DNA of 64,000 nucleotides from Paludibacter jiangxiensis. GTDB taxonomy: Bacteria > Bacteroidota > Bacteroidia > Bacteroidales > Paludibacteraceae. The stretch lies in the NCBI RefSeq assembly GCF_001618385.1, contig NZ_BDCR01000003.1, positions 310,001 to 374,000 on the forward strand, written 5' to 3'. Both the position numbers and the translations under genes were made by a program. The notes beneath the pieces are model-generated. The model searched no databases. It saw only the letters and a program-made list of their open reading frames with translations, and was not told where the DNA came from. This document shows positions 18,226 through 27,410 of this stretch, piece by piece (positions within the stretch are counted from its first letter, which is position 1; every line of letters begins with the position of its first letter).

Positions 18226-19719
18226 ATGGATATTCTATCATTATTACTCGTTTTCCCCGTCATTACAGCCCTGGGCATTCTGGTTGCAAAGAAGGATAAG
18301 GTTGTCAGATGGACAGCGCTTTCGGGAAGTATTGTACAGTTATTTTTAGCAATTGGCATTACCGCTTATTATGTAAGCCTCCGCAATGCAGGTGAAACCG
18401 GGCAAATGTTGCTTGAAAGCAGCTACGAATGGTTTGCTCCGTTGCAAATCTATTTTAGCGCAGCCGTTGACGGAATTTCTCTGGTGATGATTCTGATGAC
18501 TGCCATGGTGGTAGTTGCCGGCATTCTGGTTTCGTGGAAAATTGGCAAACAGGTTAAGGAGTTCTTCTTCCTGATCTTATTGCTCAGCTTAAGTGCCTAT
18601 GGGTTCTTTATTTCTACCAACCTGTTTGTAATGTTCTTCTTCCTCGAACTTGCCGTAATCCCGAAATATTTGTTGATCGGTGTATGGGGAAGCGGACGTA
18701 AAGATTACAGTGCTATGAAACTGGCTTTAATGCTGATGTTTGGTTCTGCTCTTGTTTTCATCGGCATCTTAGGCTTGTTCTACTTCACAGGTGCACAGAC
18801 ATGGGATTTCCAGGAAATAGCTAAAATGCATATTCCAATTGAAACTCAACGCATCCTTTATATTTTGCTTTTTACCGGTTTCGGAGTATTTACTGCAATG
18901 TTCCCGTTCCACACCTGGGCGCCCGACGGTCACTCTTCGGCACCTACAGCAGCTTCGATGTTCCTTGCCGGTATTTCAATGAAACTCGGTGGTTATGGTT
19001 GTTTACGCGTGGCCACTTATTTATTGCCTGATGCAGCTCAGGAACTTTCCTGGATCTTCATCATTACAGCATCCATTGCAATCATCTACGGTGCTTTTGC
19101 TACTATGATGCAAAAAGACCTCAAGTATATGAACGCATACTCATCCGTTAGTCACTGCGGGTTTGTTATTCTTGGTATTGCCATGTTGACAAAAGCGGCG
19201 GTTACCGGAGCGGTAATGCAAATGGTATCGCACGGTATCATGACAGCCCTCTTCTTCGCCAGCATCGGTATGATTTATGACAGAGCTCACACCCGTCAGG
19301 CAGACGAACTGGGAGGTATGCTGAAACAGATGCCATTTATCGGTTCTGCATTTATTATTTCAGGGTTATGTTCACTCGGTCTTCCCGGCTTCAGTGGATT
19401 CGTTTCTGAAATGACTGTGTTTGTCGGCTCATGGGAACGTACCGGAGTATTCTACCGGGTTGCCACAATTTTAGCTTGTGCTTCTATCGTTGTAACTGCC
19501 GTTTATATTCTTCGTGCCGTTGGCTTTGCTATTTGGGGAACTGTTACCAATAAAGAATACCTCAAATTCAAAGACGCTACCTGGAGCGAACGTTCGGCAG
19601 CAGTTCTGTTGACACTTGGTATTTTAATCATCGGTTTGGCACCATTCCTTTTCATTCACCTGATCGATGCAGATACAACTTCAATCGTAAGTCGTTTTAT
19701 CGCCGTGGTAGGCAAATAA
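18226..19719 (+). CDS. nuoM: NADH-quinone oxidoreductase subunit M
   Basis: 497 residues, about 14 membrane helices, the middle antiporter-like pump. It has FFFLELAVIPKYLLIGVWG (helix 5 Glu), FPFHTWAPDGHSSAPTAASM and DLKYMNAYSSVSHCGFV, all standard in NuoM. The spacing to nuoN is 48 bp. Confidence 0.97.
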   Translation: MDILSLLLVFPVITALGILVAKKDKVVRWTALSGSIVQLFLAIGITAYYVSLRNAGETGQMLLESSYEWFAPLQIYFSAAVDGISLVMILMTAMVVVAGILVSWKIGKQVKEFFFLILLLSLSAYGFFISTNLFVMFFFLELAVIPKYLLIGVWGSGRKDYSAMKLALMLMFGSALVFIGILGLFYFTGAQTWDFQEIAKMHIPIETQRILYILLFTGFGVFTAMFPFHTWAPDGHSSAPTAASMFLAGISMKLGGYGCLRVATYLLPDAAQELSWIFIITASIAIIYGAFATMMQKDLKYMNAYSSVSHCGFVILGIAMLTKAAVTGAVMQMVSHGIMTALFFASIGMIYDRAHTRQADELGGMLKQMPFIGSAFIISGLCSLGLPGFSGFVSEMTVFVGSWERTGVFYRVATILACASIVVTAVYILRAVGFAIWGTVTNKEYLKFKDATWSERSAAVLLTLGILIIGLAPFLFIHLIDADTTSIVSRFIAVVGK

Positions 19720-19767
19720 GATCTGCCATAATATAACTGAAATTGTAATACAGTAAATTAAAGATAC

Positions 19768-21171
19768 ATGGATATAGTTTTGATGTTTCGGTTCGAGATT
19801 ATCCTTGCAGCCCTCATTCTGGCAATTTTTATAATGTCGCTGCGCGGTTTTGACACGAACGTAAAGTGTTTCCTTAACACAATGAACGTGCTTCTGTTGC
19901 TTAACTTTATCGCCGGTTGGTTACCCTTGAGTGAAGGCAGCTATTTTTCAGATTTCTTCCGCACTAACGGTTTGATAGTTTTACAAAAAAACATCATCAA
20001 TCTTGGTTTGCTGTTGATTTCTCTTACTTCATATGCATGGCTTGAGCAGTCAAAATACCGTTTGGAATTCTATCTGTTAATGCTCGGCAGTATCTTCGGT
20101 GTATATGTAATGCTTTCAAGCGGACATATCCTGATGCTTTATCTGGGACTCGAAATGTCGACAATTCCTATTGCTGCCATGTCGAACTTCAACCTTAAAG
20201 AACAACGTTCTTCTGAAGCCGGTATCAAGTTGATCTTGTCATCCGCGTTCTCAACAGGTATTATGTTGTTCGGTATTTCGTTGCTTTACGGAGCTGTTGG
20301 AAACCTTTCTTTCGCATCAGTAATTGCCAACCTGCACCCGAACGTACTGACACTTTTTGCCTTTGCATTTATCCTTGCCGGATTTGCATTCAAAATGTCT
20401 ATCGTACCTTTCCACTTATGGACTGCCGATGTTTACGAAGGCTCTCCTATCGCTGTAACCAACTTCCTGTCGGTTATCAGTAAAGGATCAGTTATTTTCG
20501 TTTTCCTTACAGTTCTCTATTCTCTTTTCGGAGGATTGAAAGAAGCCTGGTTGTTGGGCATCAGCATTGTTTCCATCCTCAGTATGACGGTGGGTAACCT
20601 TTTCGCACTGCGTCAGCAAAACGCTAAACGATTCCTTGCTTTTTCATCCATTGCTCAGGTCGGGTTTGTCTTGGTGGGTATTACTGCCGCCTCAACAATC
20701 GGTTCTGCTTCGGTAGTGTATTTCGTTTTGATCTACTTATTAAGCAATATCGCTGCATTCGGTGTTATCAGCGCAGTAGCTGACTCTACCGGTTCCGAAT
20801 CGCTTCAATCATTCAAGGGGCTTTACAAATCGAATCCTTTCTATGCTTTGATAATGGCGGTAGCGCTCTTCTCTTTGGCAGGTGTTCCTCCTATTGCAGG
20901 GTTCTTTGGTAAATTATTCCTTTTGACTGCCGGAATGAAAAGCGGCTTGTATGTTTTGTTAGGATTTGCCGGGGTGAATCTGGTATTGTCACTTTACAAC
21001 TATTTACGCGTTGTAAAATACATGTTTATCGATGAAAATGAGGCTCATTTAGCACCTCTCAACAGAAACCGTCAGTTAACAACAGCCCTTTATATTTGCC
21101 TCATCGGTTTGATTGCAATCGGCTTTGTTACTCCAATTTATCAATATATCGACTCTCTTTGCAGATTCTGA
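19768..21171 (+). CDS. nuoN: NADH-quinone oxidoreductase subunit N
   Basis: 467 residues, about 14 membrane helices, the antiporter-like pump nearest NuoK. Recognised by LYLGLEMSTIPIAAMSNF (helix 5 Glu), FHLWTADVYEGSP and AKRFLAFSSIAQVGFVLVG. It is the last gene of the operon and is followed by a strong terminator. No nuoE, nuoF or nuoG is present, so the operon encodes an eleven-subunit enzyme. Confidence 0.96.
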   Translation: MDIVLMFRFEIILAALILAIFIMSLRGFDTNVKCFLNTMNVLLLLNFIAGWLPLSEGSYFSDFFRTNGLIVLQKNIINLGLLLISLTSYAWLEQSKYRLEFYLLMLGSIFGVYVMLSSGHILMLYLGLEMSTIPIAAMSNFNLKEQRSSEAGIKLILSSAFSTGIMLFGISLLYGAVGNLSFASVIANLHPNVLTLFAFAFILAGFAFKMSIVPFHLWTADVYEGSPIAVTNFLSVISKGSVIFVFLTVLYSLFGGLKEAWLLGISIVSILSMTVGNLFALRQQNAKRFLAFSSIAQVGFVLVGITAASTIGSASVVYFVLIYLLSNIAAFGVISAVADSTGSESLQSFKGLYKSNPFYALIMAVALFSLAGVPPIAGFFGKLFLLTAGMKSGLYVLLGFAGVNLVLSLYNYLRVVKYMFIDENEAHLAPLNRNRQLTTALYICLIGLIAIGFVTPIYQYIDSLCRF

Positions 21172-21194
21172 TCGCATAAATAATTCATACAGGA

Positions 21195-21230
21195 GGCCCG
21201 AACGCAACTCGTTTCGGGTCTTTTTGTTTT
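21195..21230 (+). terminator. Terminator of the nuo operon
   Basis: GGCCCGAA (21195-21202) pairs with TTCGGGTC (21213-21220), including one G-T pair, and is followed by TTTTTGTTTT. It lies 24 bases after the nuoN stop. Confidence 0.85.
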
Positions 21231-21322
21231 ATAATCAATTCATTACAAACGCCTGACGCATTGCATTCATAGAAATAAATATTTTTTATGATTCGTGTAA
21301 AATCAAAATTTATCTTTTTTCA

Positions 21323-21330
21323 TAACTTTG
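21323..21330 (+). promoter_or_regulatory. -7 box of the DUF1573 gene pair
   Basis: TAACTTTG followed by CG matches TAnnTTTG. It would give a leader of about 90 bases before the ATG at 21426. No TTTG is seen 20 bp upstream. Confidence 0.5.
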
Positions 21331-21425
21331 CGTTACTCTTTGATGCTTATTATCAAACGAGTGCGCTTTAGAAAAATCAATTTGAGAAGAATCTAGTACA
21401 CTATAAAAATTAAACTATCATCGAC

Positions 21426-21839
21426 ATGAAAAGATTATCTTTCTTTGCTCTATTGCTTTGCTTTACAGCTTTTTGTTTTGCACAAGACGGTCCAAAACCT
21501 GTTTTATCATTTGCAGAAAAAAGCTATGACTTTGGTACTGTAAAAGAAGAAGCCGGTAAAATCACACACGAATTTACATTCACAAATACAGGAAAAGCTC
21601 CATTGGTAATTCAACAAGTTACAGCTTCCTGTGGTTGCACTACTCCTTCATGGACAAAAGAACCGATTGCTCCGGGTGCAAAAGGGACTATTACTGTCAC
21701 CTATTCGGCAGCTGGTCGTCCGGGTTCATTTCAAAAAAGCATCACCGTAACCAACAACTCGGCTGAAAATCCTGTGGTTTTAATTATTAAAGGACAGGTT
21801 ACCCCGAAAGCTACAGCTCAGGTTACTGCAACGAAATAA
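21426..21839 (+). CDS. DUF1573 secreted protein, single domain
   Basis: 137 residues with a signal peptide (cleavage after CFAQ). One DUF1573 domain: SYDFGTVKEEAGKITHEFTF, FTNTGKAPLVIQQVTASCGC, then PGAKGTITVTYSAAGRPG. This is an immunoglobulin-like ASH/MSP-type beta sandwich with the family's CGCT motif. Such proteins are periplasmic or surface-exposed in Bacteroidota, without a defined biochemical role. The next gene begins 10 bp later and repeats this domain almost unchanged, so the pair arose by duplication. Confidence 0.9.
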   Translation: MKRLSFFALLLCFTAFCFAQDGPKPVLSFAEKSYDFGTVKEEAGKITHEFTFTNTGKAPLVIQQVTASCGCTTPSWTKEPIAPGAKGTITVTYSAAGRPGSFQKSITVTNNSAENPVVLIIKGQVTPKATAQVTATK

Positions 21840-21849
21840 CACTAATTCA

Positions 21850-22938
21850 ATGTTCAGGAGTTTACTCTTCAGTTTATTCTTGTGCATCGCAATGACAGGC
21901 TTTTCTCAATACAGAGAGAAGCCTGTCATTTCATTTGTATCAAGAGGATTTGATTTTGGCAACATAAAGGAAGAAACCGGAAAGGTGACACATGACTTTG
22001 TTTTCACCAATACAGGGAAAGCACCACTGGTAATTCAACAAGTGACTGCTTCGTGTGGTTGCACAACACCCAGCTGGACAAAACAACCCATAGCTCCCGG
22101 AGCCAAAGGAAAAATCACTGTCACCTATTCTGCTACAGGCAGACCGGGAACATTCACCAAGACAATTACCGTTAACAACAATTCAACGGAAAGCATCGTG
22201 CAGCTTTCCATCCATGGAACTGTTATTGCCCAACCCCTGTCGCAGGCTCAAGCTTTTCCGGTATCTTTCGGAAAACTAAAACTAAAGTCGACCATCATAC
22301 CATTCGGAGAGGTTCACAAAGGAGAAATGAAGGTGGTTTCAATACCTGTGCTGAACACATCTGATTCTTCACTGACGCTTTCTATCGGGAACTTACCCAA
22401 ACATATCACCGCTTTGGTACAGCCGAAAACGCTTTCTCCCGGCCAAAAAGGCAACATTCAATTCACATGCAATACTTCTCTGATAAACGATTGGGGATTT
22501 AGAAGCGATAAGGCAATATTGATCGTAAACAACGATGTTTCGGGCTCCCAAAGGAACAACCTGAACATCACCGGCTTTATTTCGGAGGATTTTTCAAAAT
22601 TGACTCCTGCTCAAAAAGCCACTACTCCGGTTGCGACCCTGCAGACAAAGCAAGTGAAACTCGGCAAGATAAAATGCGGGAAAACAATAAAAGGAAAGTT
22701 CGATATACGCAATACGGGTAAGTTGCCGTTGATTATCCGCAAGATATTTTCTGACTGTAACTGCATTACTGCCCAATTACAACCGCAAGGCATTGCGGCG
22801 GGACAAACTGCCACCATCAACTTCTCCGTCAGAGCCGGCAAATCTATCGGTCAAAAAATAGAAAATGTCAACCTGATGACCAACTCTCCGACAACAACGG
22901 ATCTCCAACTACCCGTCAGCTGGGAAACGATACGATAA
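21850..22938 (+). CDS. Multi-domain DUF1573 secreted protein
   Basis: 362 residues with a signal peptide (SLFLCIAMTGFSQ). Residues about 25-125 are a near copy of the domain in the preceding gene (same VIQQVTASCGCTTPSWTK segment). A middle sandwich (about 140-250) lacks the Cys pair, and a third DUF1573-like domain (about 265-360) carries the motif in the form SDCNC. It is translated with its 10-bp neighbour. The role is unknown; tandem ASH-like domains suggest a scaffold or binding protein outside the cytoplasm. Confidence 0.88.
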   Translation: MFRSLLFSLFLCIAMTGFSQYREKPVISFVSRGFDFGNIKEETGKVTHDFVFTNTGKAPLVIQQVTASCGCTTPSWTKQPIAPGAKGKITVTYSATGRPGTFTKTITVNNNSTESIVQLSIHGTVIAQPLSQAQAFPVSFGKLKLKSTIIPFGEVHKGEMKVVSIPVLNTSDSSLTLSIGNLPKHITALVQPKTLSPGQKGNIQFTCNTSLINDWGFRSDKAILIVNNDVSGSQRNNLNITGFISEDFSKLTPAQKATTPVATLQTKQVKLGKIKCGKTIKGKFDIRNTGKLPLIIRKIFSDCNCITAQLQPQGIAAGQTATINFSVRAGKSIGQKIENVNLMTNSPTTTDLQLPVSWETIR

Positions 22939-22945
22939 TAAAGGG

Positions 22946-23003
22946 TAAGGTCACCCTTGTGGTTGACCTTAGGAAAGTAAAAGGGCGACCACAAGGGTCG
23001 CCC
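22946..23003. repeat. Pair of inverted palindromic repeats, likely bidirectional terminator
   Basis: Two related palindromes face each other: TAAGGTCA...TGACCTTA (22946-22971) and GGGCGACC-acaag-GGTCGCCC (22983-23003). Their cores are exact inverses over 11 bp (ACCCTTGTGGT at 22953-22963, ACCACAAGGGT at 22988-22998), so they can fold singly or together. They lie between the convergent DUF1573 and ABC genes. T-tracts are absent, so termination is an inference from position. GGCGACCC-type palindromes recur between genes in Bacteroidota. Confidence 0.6.
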
Positions 23004-23032
23004 CAACGGAGGTCGTCCTAACCGAGATAAGG

Positions 23033-23728
23033 TTATACTGCAAAATAACTTTCAAGCTCTTTGAGAGTATCTTCGCCGGTAGCGATATCTTTCACCACAT
23101 CGCCTTTTTCAAGTACCACAATTCGCTTACATACTTCAGTGACATGATTCAAATCGTGGCTTGAGATGAGCATCGTTATTCCCTGACGGGTTTGCAAATC
23201 GTTCAGGAGGCGTTTCAGACGTATCTGCGACGACGGATCGAGTGCAGTGAAGGGTTCGTCCAGAATCAAAATTTGAGGATCACCAAGAAGCGCTGCTGCA
23301 ATACCAATCTTTTTCTGATTTCCTTTTGAGAATTCACGAATCAACTTTTTACTGCCATTGATTTCTCCATTAAAAAACTCTTCCATTGACTCCAGAAACA
23401 AAGCGATATCTCCCTCCGATTTGTTGTAGAGCTTACCGACAAATTTGAAATATTCGCCGGGTGTAAGAAAATCAATCAAAAAGCCCTCGTCGAGAAATGA
23501 ACCGGTAAACGGTTTCCAACTTTCGTTGCGGGCAACTTTCTGTCCGTCGATTTGTACTTCGCCATCGTTGGCTTCTATTAAATCGAGGATAAGGCGAAAA
23601 AAGGTGGTCTTCCCTGCCCCATTGTTACCTACCAGCCCGAAGCTCTCGCCTCTGGGGATGTTCAATACCGGAATGTTCAAAACGGTTACTCCGTTGTATG
23701 CTTTCTTGAGATTGGAAACTTGTATCAT
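23033..23728 (-). CDS. ABC transporter ATP-binding protein
   Basis: 231 residues with Walker A GLVGNNGAGKTTFF (about residue 35), signature FSKGNQKKIGIAAALL (about 140), Walker B ILILDEPFTALDP, and a switch His in ISSHDLNHV. It resembles ATPases of ABC-2-type exporters. The upstream gene on the same strand encodes a large membrane protein (DUF5687), the probable permease. The ATG is directly preceded by a heptamer tandem repeat instead of a Shine-Dalgarno sequence. Confidence 0.93.
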   Translation of the reverse strand: MIQVSNLKKAYNGVTVLNIPVLNIPRGESFGLVGNNGAGKTTFFRLILDLIEANDGEVQIDGQKVARNESWKPFTGSFLDEGFLIDFLTPGEYFKFVGKLYNKSEGDIALFLESMEEFFNGEINGSKKLIREFSKGNQKKIGIAAALLGDPQILILDEPFTALDPSSQIRLKRLLNDLQTRQGITMLISSHDLNHVTEVCKRIVVLEKGDVVKDIATGEDTLKELESYFAV

Positions 23729-23732
23729 ATGA

Positions 23733-23767
23733 GTTGTAAGTTGTAAGTTGTAAGTTGAAGGTTGAAG
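23733..23767. repeat. Heptanucleotide tandem repeat in the ABC operon spacer
   Basis: Five consecutive 7-base units: GTTGTAA three times, then GTTGAAG twice, filling most of the 53-bp spacer between the permease stop (23782) and the ATPase ATG (23728). In the transcript this reads as ACAACTT-type units directly ahead of the start codon. Confidence 0.85.
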
Positions 23768-23781
23768 GAATGTAAATGCTT

Positions 23782-25263
23782 CTACTCTACCTCCCGAAAT
23801 CCCTGCGCAATAATGTATTTACGACTGTTGAATTGCTTTACGCAAAGATTGAGCAAGGATTTTCTAAAAATAAGTCCTATCAAACCCATTGCTGCCAGTG
23901 ACCATAATGCAACCGTCAACGATGTAAGCCACGCCAATACATTGACCCACAATATAGGGAAAAACATGATGGGTAAAACGATAAGAAAACTTTTATAGGT
24001 AGTTCCCTGATAATTCATTGCCGACGAACGAGAAAGATCGACCCTTTTATTGTTGAACGTAGCAAAAAATAACAGGAAGATGATGTTGCAACCTGTATTG
24101 AACAAAAATGCAGTCAGGTGCATATAAATAATCTTGCTACCGAACAAAAAATAGGGCGTAGTCAGAATAAAACAGATGACATTGAATGCCAGCATCAGGT
24201 AATAATTGGACTGGACATAAGTCCGTGTCGGAATATTCTTTGTCAAAATTCCGTCAAAATGGGCACTGTCCCAGCTTATCGACCATTGTCCGTAAATAAA
24301 CATCAGAATACCTGTCATAAACATGGAGCAGAAAAAGCGCATCCCATCAGATTGATGATCGTTGGTATAAAACATCAAGCCGTAAAGAAGAAAAATCGCC
24401 GAAAAAAACAATAAAGTACGCGTCCTTTTGTGCCGCAACATCAATTTAAGCTGCACAGATATTAGTTCACCGATAATTCCGAAGCGATCGAGGAACGACA
24501 GGTTGGCAGTTGCCGTGCGTGAATTTTGCAACTTGCTGTTGAATTTTTCAGGATAGAAATTTTGAGCAAAAAACCATTTGTTGAGCAAAAAAGCAAGGAC
24601 AACAGCTCCTGCCGGAATGAGCAATCCGATGGGGTTCATCACTACAAACCCGAAAAGTGCCCTGGAAATGGCAAACAGAGAGAAAACATGCAGGTATTCA
24701 AGTAAAAAGATCGCACCGAAAGCCACCAACACCAATACGAATGACAATAATCCCGAACCGAACCGGCGCTTGAGAAACGATGCCAGCAGGGAGTTGCACC
24801 AAACCATCAGTTCGAATGCCACCACAAACCTCAGTGCTACTCCTCCGGTATAATAAGCTGCCACCGAACGCACCGCAAAAGGAATTACCACCAACAGCAG
24901 CACATAATTAGCCAGACTAACCAGTGGTTTTAGCAACAGGAAATTAATCAGAAGAGAACGGTTAACCGGCAACACCTGATACGCATTAAGGTTGACCGTA
25001 CCCAATTGCTGCATCATGAAGCGCAGCAACAAGCCTGTGAGTAACAGGTAAAGCATGGCTCCATTGAACAACTCCATCGGAGTTCCACCCGGCACTTCCT
25101 CCAATATTTTATTTAGAGAAAAACCCATAAAGAATAATAAGCCCCCTATGTAGAGTGAAAACACCCCCAGAAAAATGCTCACAGCAACATTTTTATAGAA
25201 TCCCGACGAACGAATTCCTTTCATCCATTCTTGCTTTACTAACTCTAAAAGAATCATATTCAA
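23782..25263 (-). CDS. DUF5687 family membrane protein, ABC permease partner
   Basis: 493 residues with about 10-12 hydrophobic helices. The N-terminus MNMILLELVKQEWMKGIRSS and the arrangement of paired helices match the DUF5687 family, found in Bacteroidota beside a single ATP-binding gene and probably acting as an ABC-2-like exporter. The ATPase gene follows 53 bp downstream on the same strand. Substrate is unknown. A promoter (25280-25309) lies close upstream. Confidence 0.82.
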   Translation of the reverse strand: MNMILLELVKQEWMKGIRSSGFYKNVAVSIFLGVFSLYIGGLLFFMGFSLNKILEEVPGGTPMELFNGAMLYLLLTGLLLRFMMQQLGTVNLNAYQVLPVNRSLLINFLLLKPLVSLANYVLLLVVIPFAVRSVAAYYTGGVALRFVVAFELMVWCNSLLASFLKRRFGSGLLSFVLVLVAFGAIFLLEYLHVFSLFAISRALFGFVVMNPIGLLIPAGAVVLAFLLNKWFFAQNFYPEKFNSKLQNSRTATANLSFLDRFGIIGELISVQLKLMLRHKRTRTLLFFSAIFLLYGLMFYTNDHQSDGMRFFCSMFMTGILMFIYGQWSISWDSAHFDGILTKNIPTRTYVQSNYYLMLAFNVICFILTTPYFLFGSKIIYMHLTAFLFNTGCNIIFLLFFATFNNKRVDLSRSSAMNYQGTTYKSFLIVLPIMFFPILWVNVLAWLTSLTVALWSLAAMGLIGLIFRKSLLNLCVKQFNSRKYIIAQGFREVE

Positions 25264-25279
25264 TTATTTTTTAACACAA

Positions 25280-25309
25280 CAAAGGTATATAAATTTATCA
25301 AACGCCAAA
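25280..25309 (-). promoter_or_regulatory. Promoter of the DUF5687/ABC pair
   Basis: The minus strand carries TTTG (25306-25309), an 18-bp spacer, and TACCTTTG (25280-25287), 17 bases before the ATG at 25263. The -7 box is perfect and the spacer slightly short. Confidence 0.6.
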
Positions 25310-25425
25310 TTTGAGTTTCAAATGCTTTATCATATTAGACGCAAAAAACAAAAAAACTTACACCGACATCCTATTTTTTTCAAAATTAATTATCGGCTTT
25401 TGAAATCACACAATCTAAAACGACA

Positions 25426-25450
25426 AAGGGCAGCTTGTATGGCTGCCCTT
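25426..25450 (-). terminator. Probable terminator of the GH9 operon
   Basis: AAGGGCAGC (25426-25434) and GCTGCCCTT (25442-25450) form a perfect 9-bp stem with a 7-nt loop, 40 bases past the stop of the last gene on the minus strand. The T-tract on that strand is weak (TTGTCGTTTTA). Confidence 0.6.
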
Positions 25451-25490
25451 CATTATTACTGAACTGATTCTAAATCGTTCACTATCCGTG

Positions 25491-27365
25491 TTAGTTGGTC
25501 GTATCGACAGAGAATCCGCGGAAAGAGTGCGGCTGTACAACAACGCTGTATTTGGTCACTTCATAATTTTTCCGTCCCAACACACGTTCTCCCTGCGAAT
25601 TGGTGCCGTTAATCACCTCTCCGCTATCGAGATCTTTTATGCTTTTAGACTTGCGGGTTACCACGTTAATAGTCACGGGTTCGTCGCGGAAGGACTCTAC
25701 CACAAAAGTACCGTTATCATAGGGGAACAAGGCCACCTGCGACGGACCTTCGATGTGCAGCCCTATTTCGTTGTCCATAAAGTTGCGCAGACTATTCAGC
25801 ACCGCATCAGGCAACGCGTATAAATGGCTGAAATTTTCAGGAATCACCCACACGAAGAAATTGGCGGCTCCATAGTAATTCCGCTGTAGCAAAGGCCATC
25901 CGTTACCATAACTCAGGGTAGAAATCTCTTCCCATGAGTCGTTGGTCATATAGGTCATTTGCGGTATTTTAATTGTCACCGCAGTCTTATATGGCTTTCT
26001 CCACCAACCGCTCGGTACAATAATGGTATCTATGTCGGCTTTACGGTCTGTGTAAACCATTTCGCAAATATTTTCGATACCCTTGCCCTGCATCGCATGA
26101 TAAAAGCCCGAAGTAACCACCACTTCGCCCCCGTTGAGCAAGTGCTTGTTGATTTTAGCGACAATATCGGGATCTTTAGACGCAGTTTCGGTGAGCAACA
26201 CAAGCTCATTATTCTCTGGAAATGCGGGCACAATTTCCACCGGAACGCCTATCATTCCCATGTAATTCTGAAGAAAATCCTCGCCTACGGAATTAAAGGG
26301 TTTGTACGATTTAATCCCTTTTGGCGTTCCCAGTTTACCCAAAATCTTATCTGCTTTTTCAAAGGCGTAATCGGCAACACGGCCATACGTAAGCCGGGTA
26401 ACACCGCGTGAAGCTGACTCTGCTTTCATATCGTCGTAGTCGAATGAAGTTTTATATTTGCTCCAAGAACGGGGGGTATCACGAATGGTTCCCTTCATTG
26501 CGCCATAGTTCCACATGGTGATTTCCGGCGTTTTGGCAAACAGAGTCATCCACAATTGTTCTGCAAACATATCAAGATAACTGGCACCGTTATCGACCCA
26601 TCCGCCGAAGTTGTAGCCGGGACGAAGGTTATTGAAATAGCGATAAATAGAAAAGCTTTCGTAAGGCTGTAAATGCTGTTCGCCTTTCGGGTCGCGGGTT
26701 TCGTCGCCAGTGTAGACACCGTCAAAAATAGTGGGCATCTTTTCAAGATCAAAACCGAGTCCCTGAAAATGCTCATACCAGTTGGGAAATTTCACGATCA
26801 CCTTACACTTGGGATTTACGGCATGTGCCGGATCTACAATCAGTTCTTTGGCCGATTGATCGAGCAATGCGGTTCGGAATTTAGCCCAACTCTGATCGCC
26901 CTTTGCTGCAACGCAAAGCTTACATTTGCAGTTGGTGAAATAAAAATCGTCCAACAAGATTTCGTCAAAGTATTTGGCCGCAATCTCTGAAATTTTCCTG
27001 ATAAGCACTCTCGTTTCGGGATTGCTGTAACAGAAAGTCTCCCAACGTCCGGTTACCGAACCCCGGGAGTTGAAAGTAATTCCGCCCTCTACCTCAACAC
27101 CTTTGCTTTTAAAAAATTTGATCGCCGTTTGAAGTGCTTTTTCGTCCACGAAATTCATGTCACGAAAAGTTTCGAGATAGATTTTATCGGGTTTTACGCT
27201 CTTTGTGAATTCACTCCATTCCGCTTCCAGCTTCTTTTCATCGCCCATTTTATTCACATCCTGAACAATGACATAAGTCGTCACGCGAAAATTCTTGTAA
27301 TTGCCGGCCTTGACACCCATCAAGCACAAAAATGGCAAAACAGAAAACAGTACCGTTCTTTTCAT
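25491..27365 (-). CDS. Secreted protein with glycoside-hydrolase-like TIM-barrel features
   Basis: 624 residues with a signal peptide (LPFLCLMGVKAG). The N-terminal 350 residues look like an (alpha/beta)8 barrel: VTTYVIVQDV, KIYLETFRD, GVEVEGGITFN, then ILLDDFYFTNCKCKLC (about residue 140). The last segment pairs acidic residues with a Cys cluster resembling that of GH42-type enzymes. A middle Rossmann-like part (about 365-460, VVVTSGFYHAM) and a C-terminal beta domain follow. I do not recognise a named family. It lies 45 bp downstream of the GH9 gene, suggesting joint work on a plant or microbial polysaccharide. Confidence 0.6.
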   Translation of the reverse strand: MKRTVLFSVLPFLCLMGVKAGNYKNFRVTTYVIVQDVNKMGDEKKLEAEWSEFTKSVKPDKIYLETFRDMNFVDEKALQTAIKFFKSKGVEVEGGITFNSRGSVTGRWETFCYSNPETRVLIRKISEIAAKYFDEILLDDFYFTNCKCKLCVAAKGDQSWAKFRTALLDQSAKELIVDPAHAVNPKCKVIVKFPNWYEHFQGLGFDLEKMPTIFDGVYTGDETRDPKGEQHLQPYESFSIYRYFNNLRPGYNFGGWVDNGASYLDMFAEQLWMTLFAKTPEITMWNYGAMKGTIRDTPRSWSKYKTSFDYDDMKAESASRGVTRLTYGRVADYAFEKADKILGKLGTPKGIKSYKPFNSVGEDFLQNYMGMIGVPVEIVPAFPENNELVLLTETASKDPDIVAKINKHLLNGGEVVVTSGFYHAMQGKGIENICEMVYTDRKADIDTIIVPSGWWRKPYKTAVTIKIPQMTYMTNDSWEEISTLSYGNGWPLLQRNYYGAANFFVWVIPENFSHLYALPDAVLNSLRNFMDNEIGLHIEGPSQVALFPYDNGTFVVESFRDEPVTINVVTRKSKSIKDLDSGEVINGTNSQGERVLGRKNYEVTKYSVVVQPHSFRGFSVDTTN

Positions 27366-27410
27366 TGTGATTATAAGATTAAAGGTTAGAGGTATCTCAA
27401 AATTTTGATA

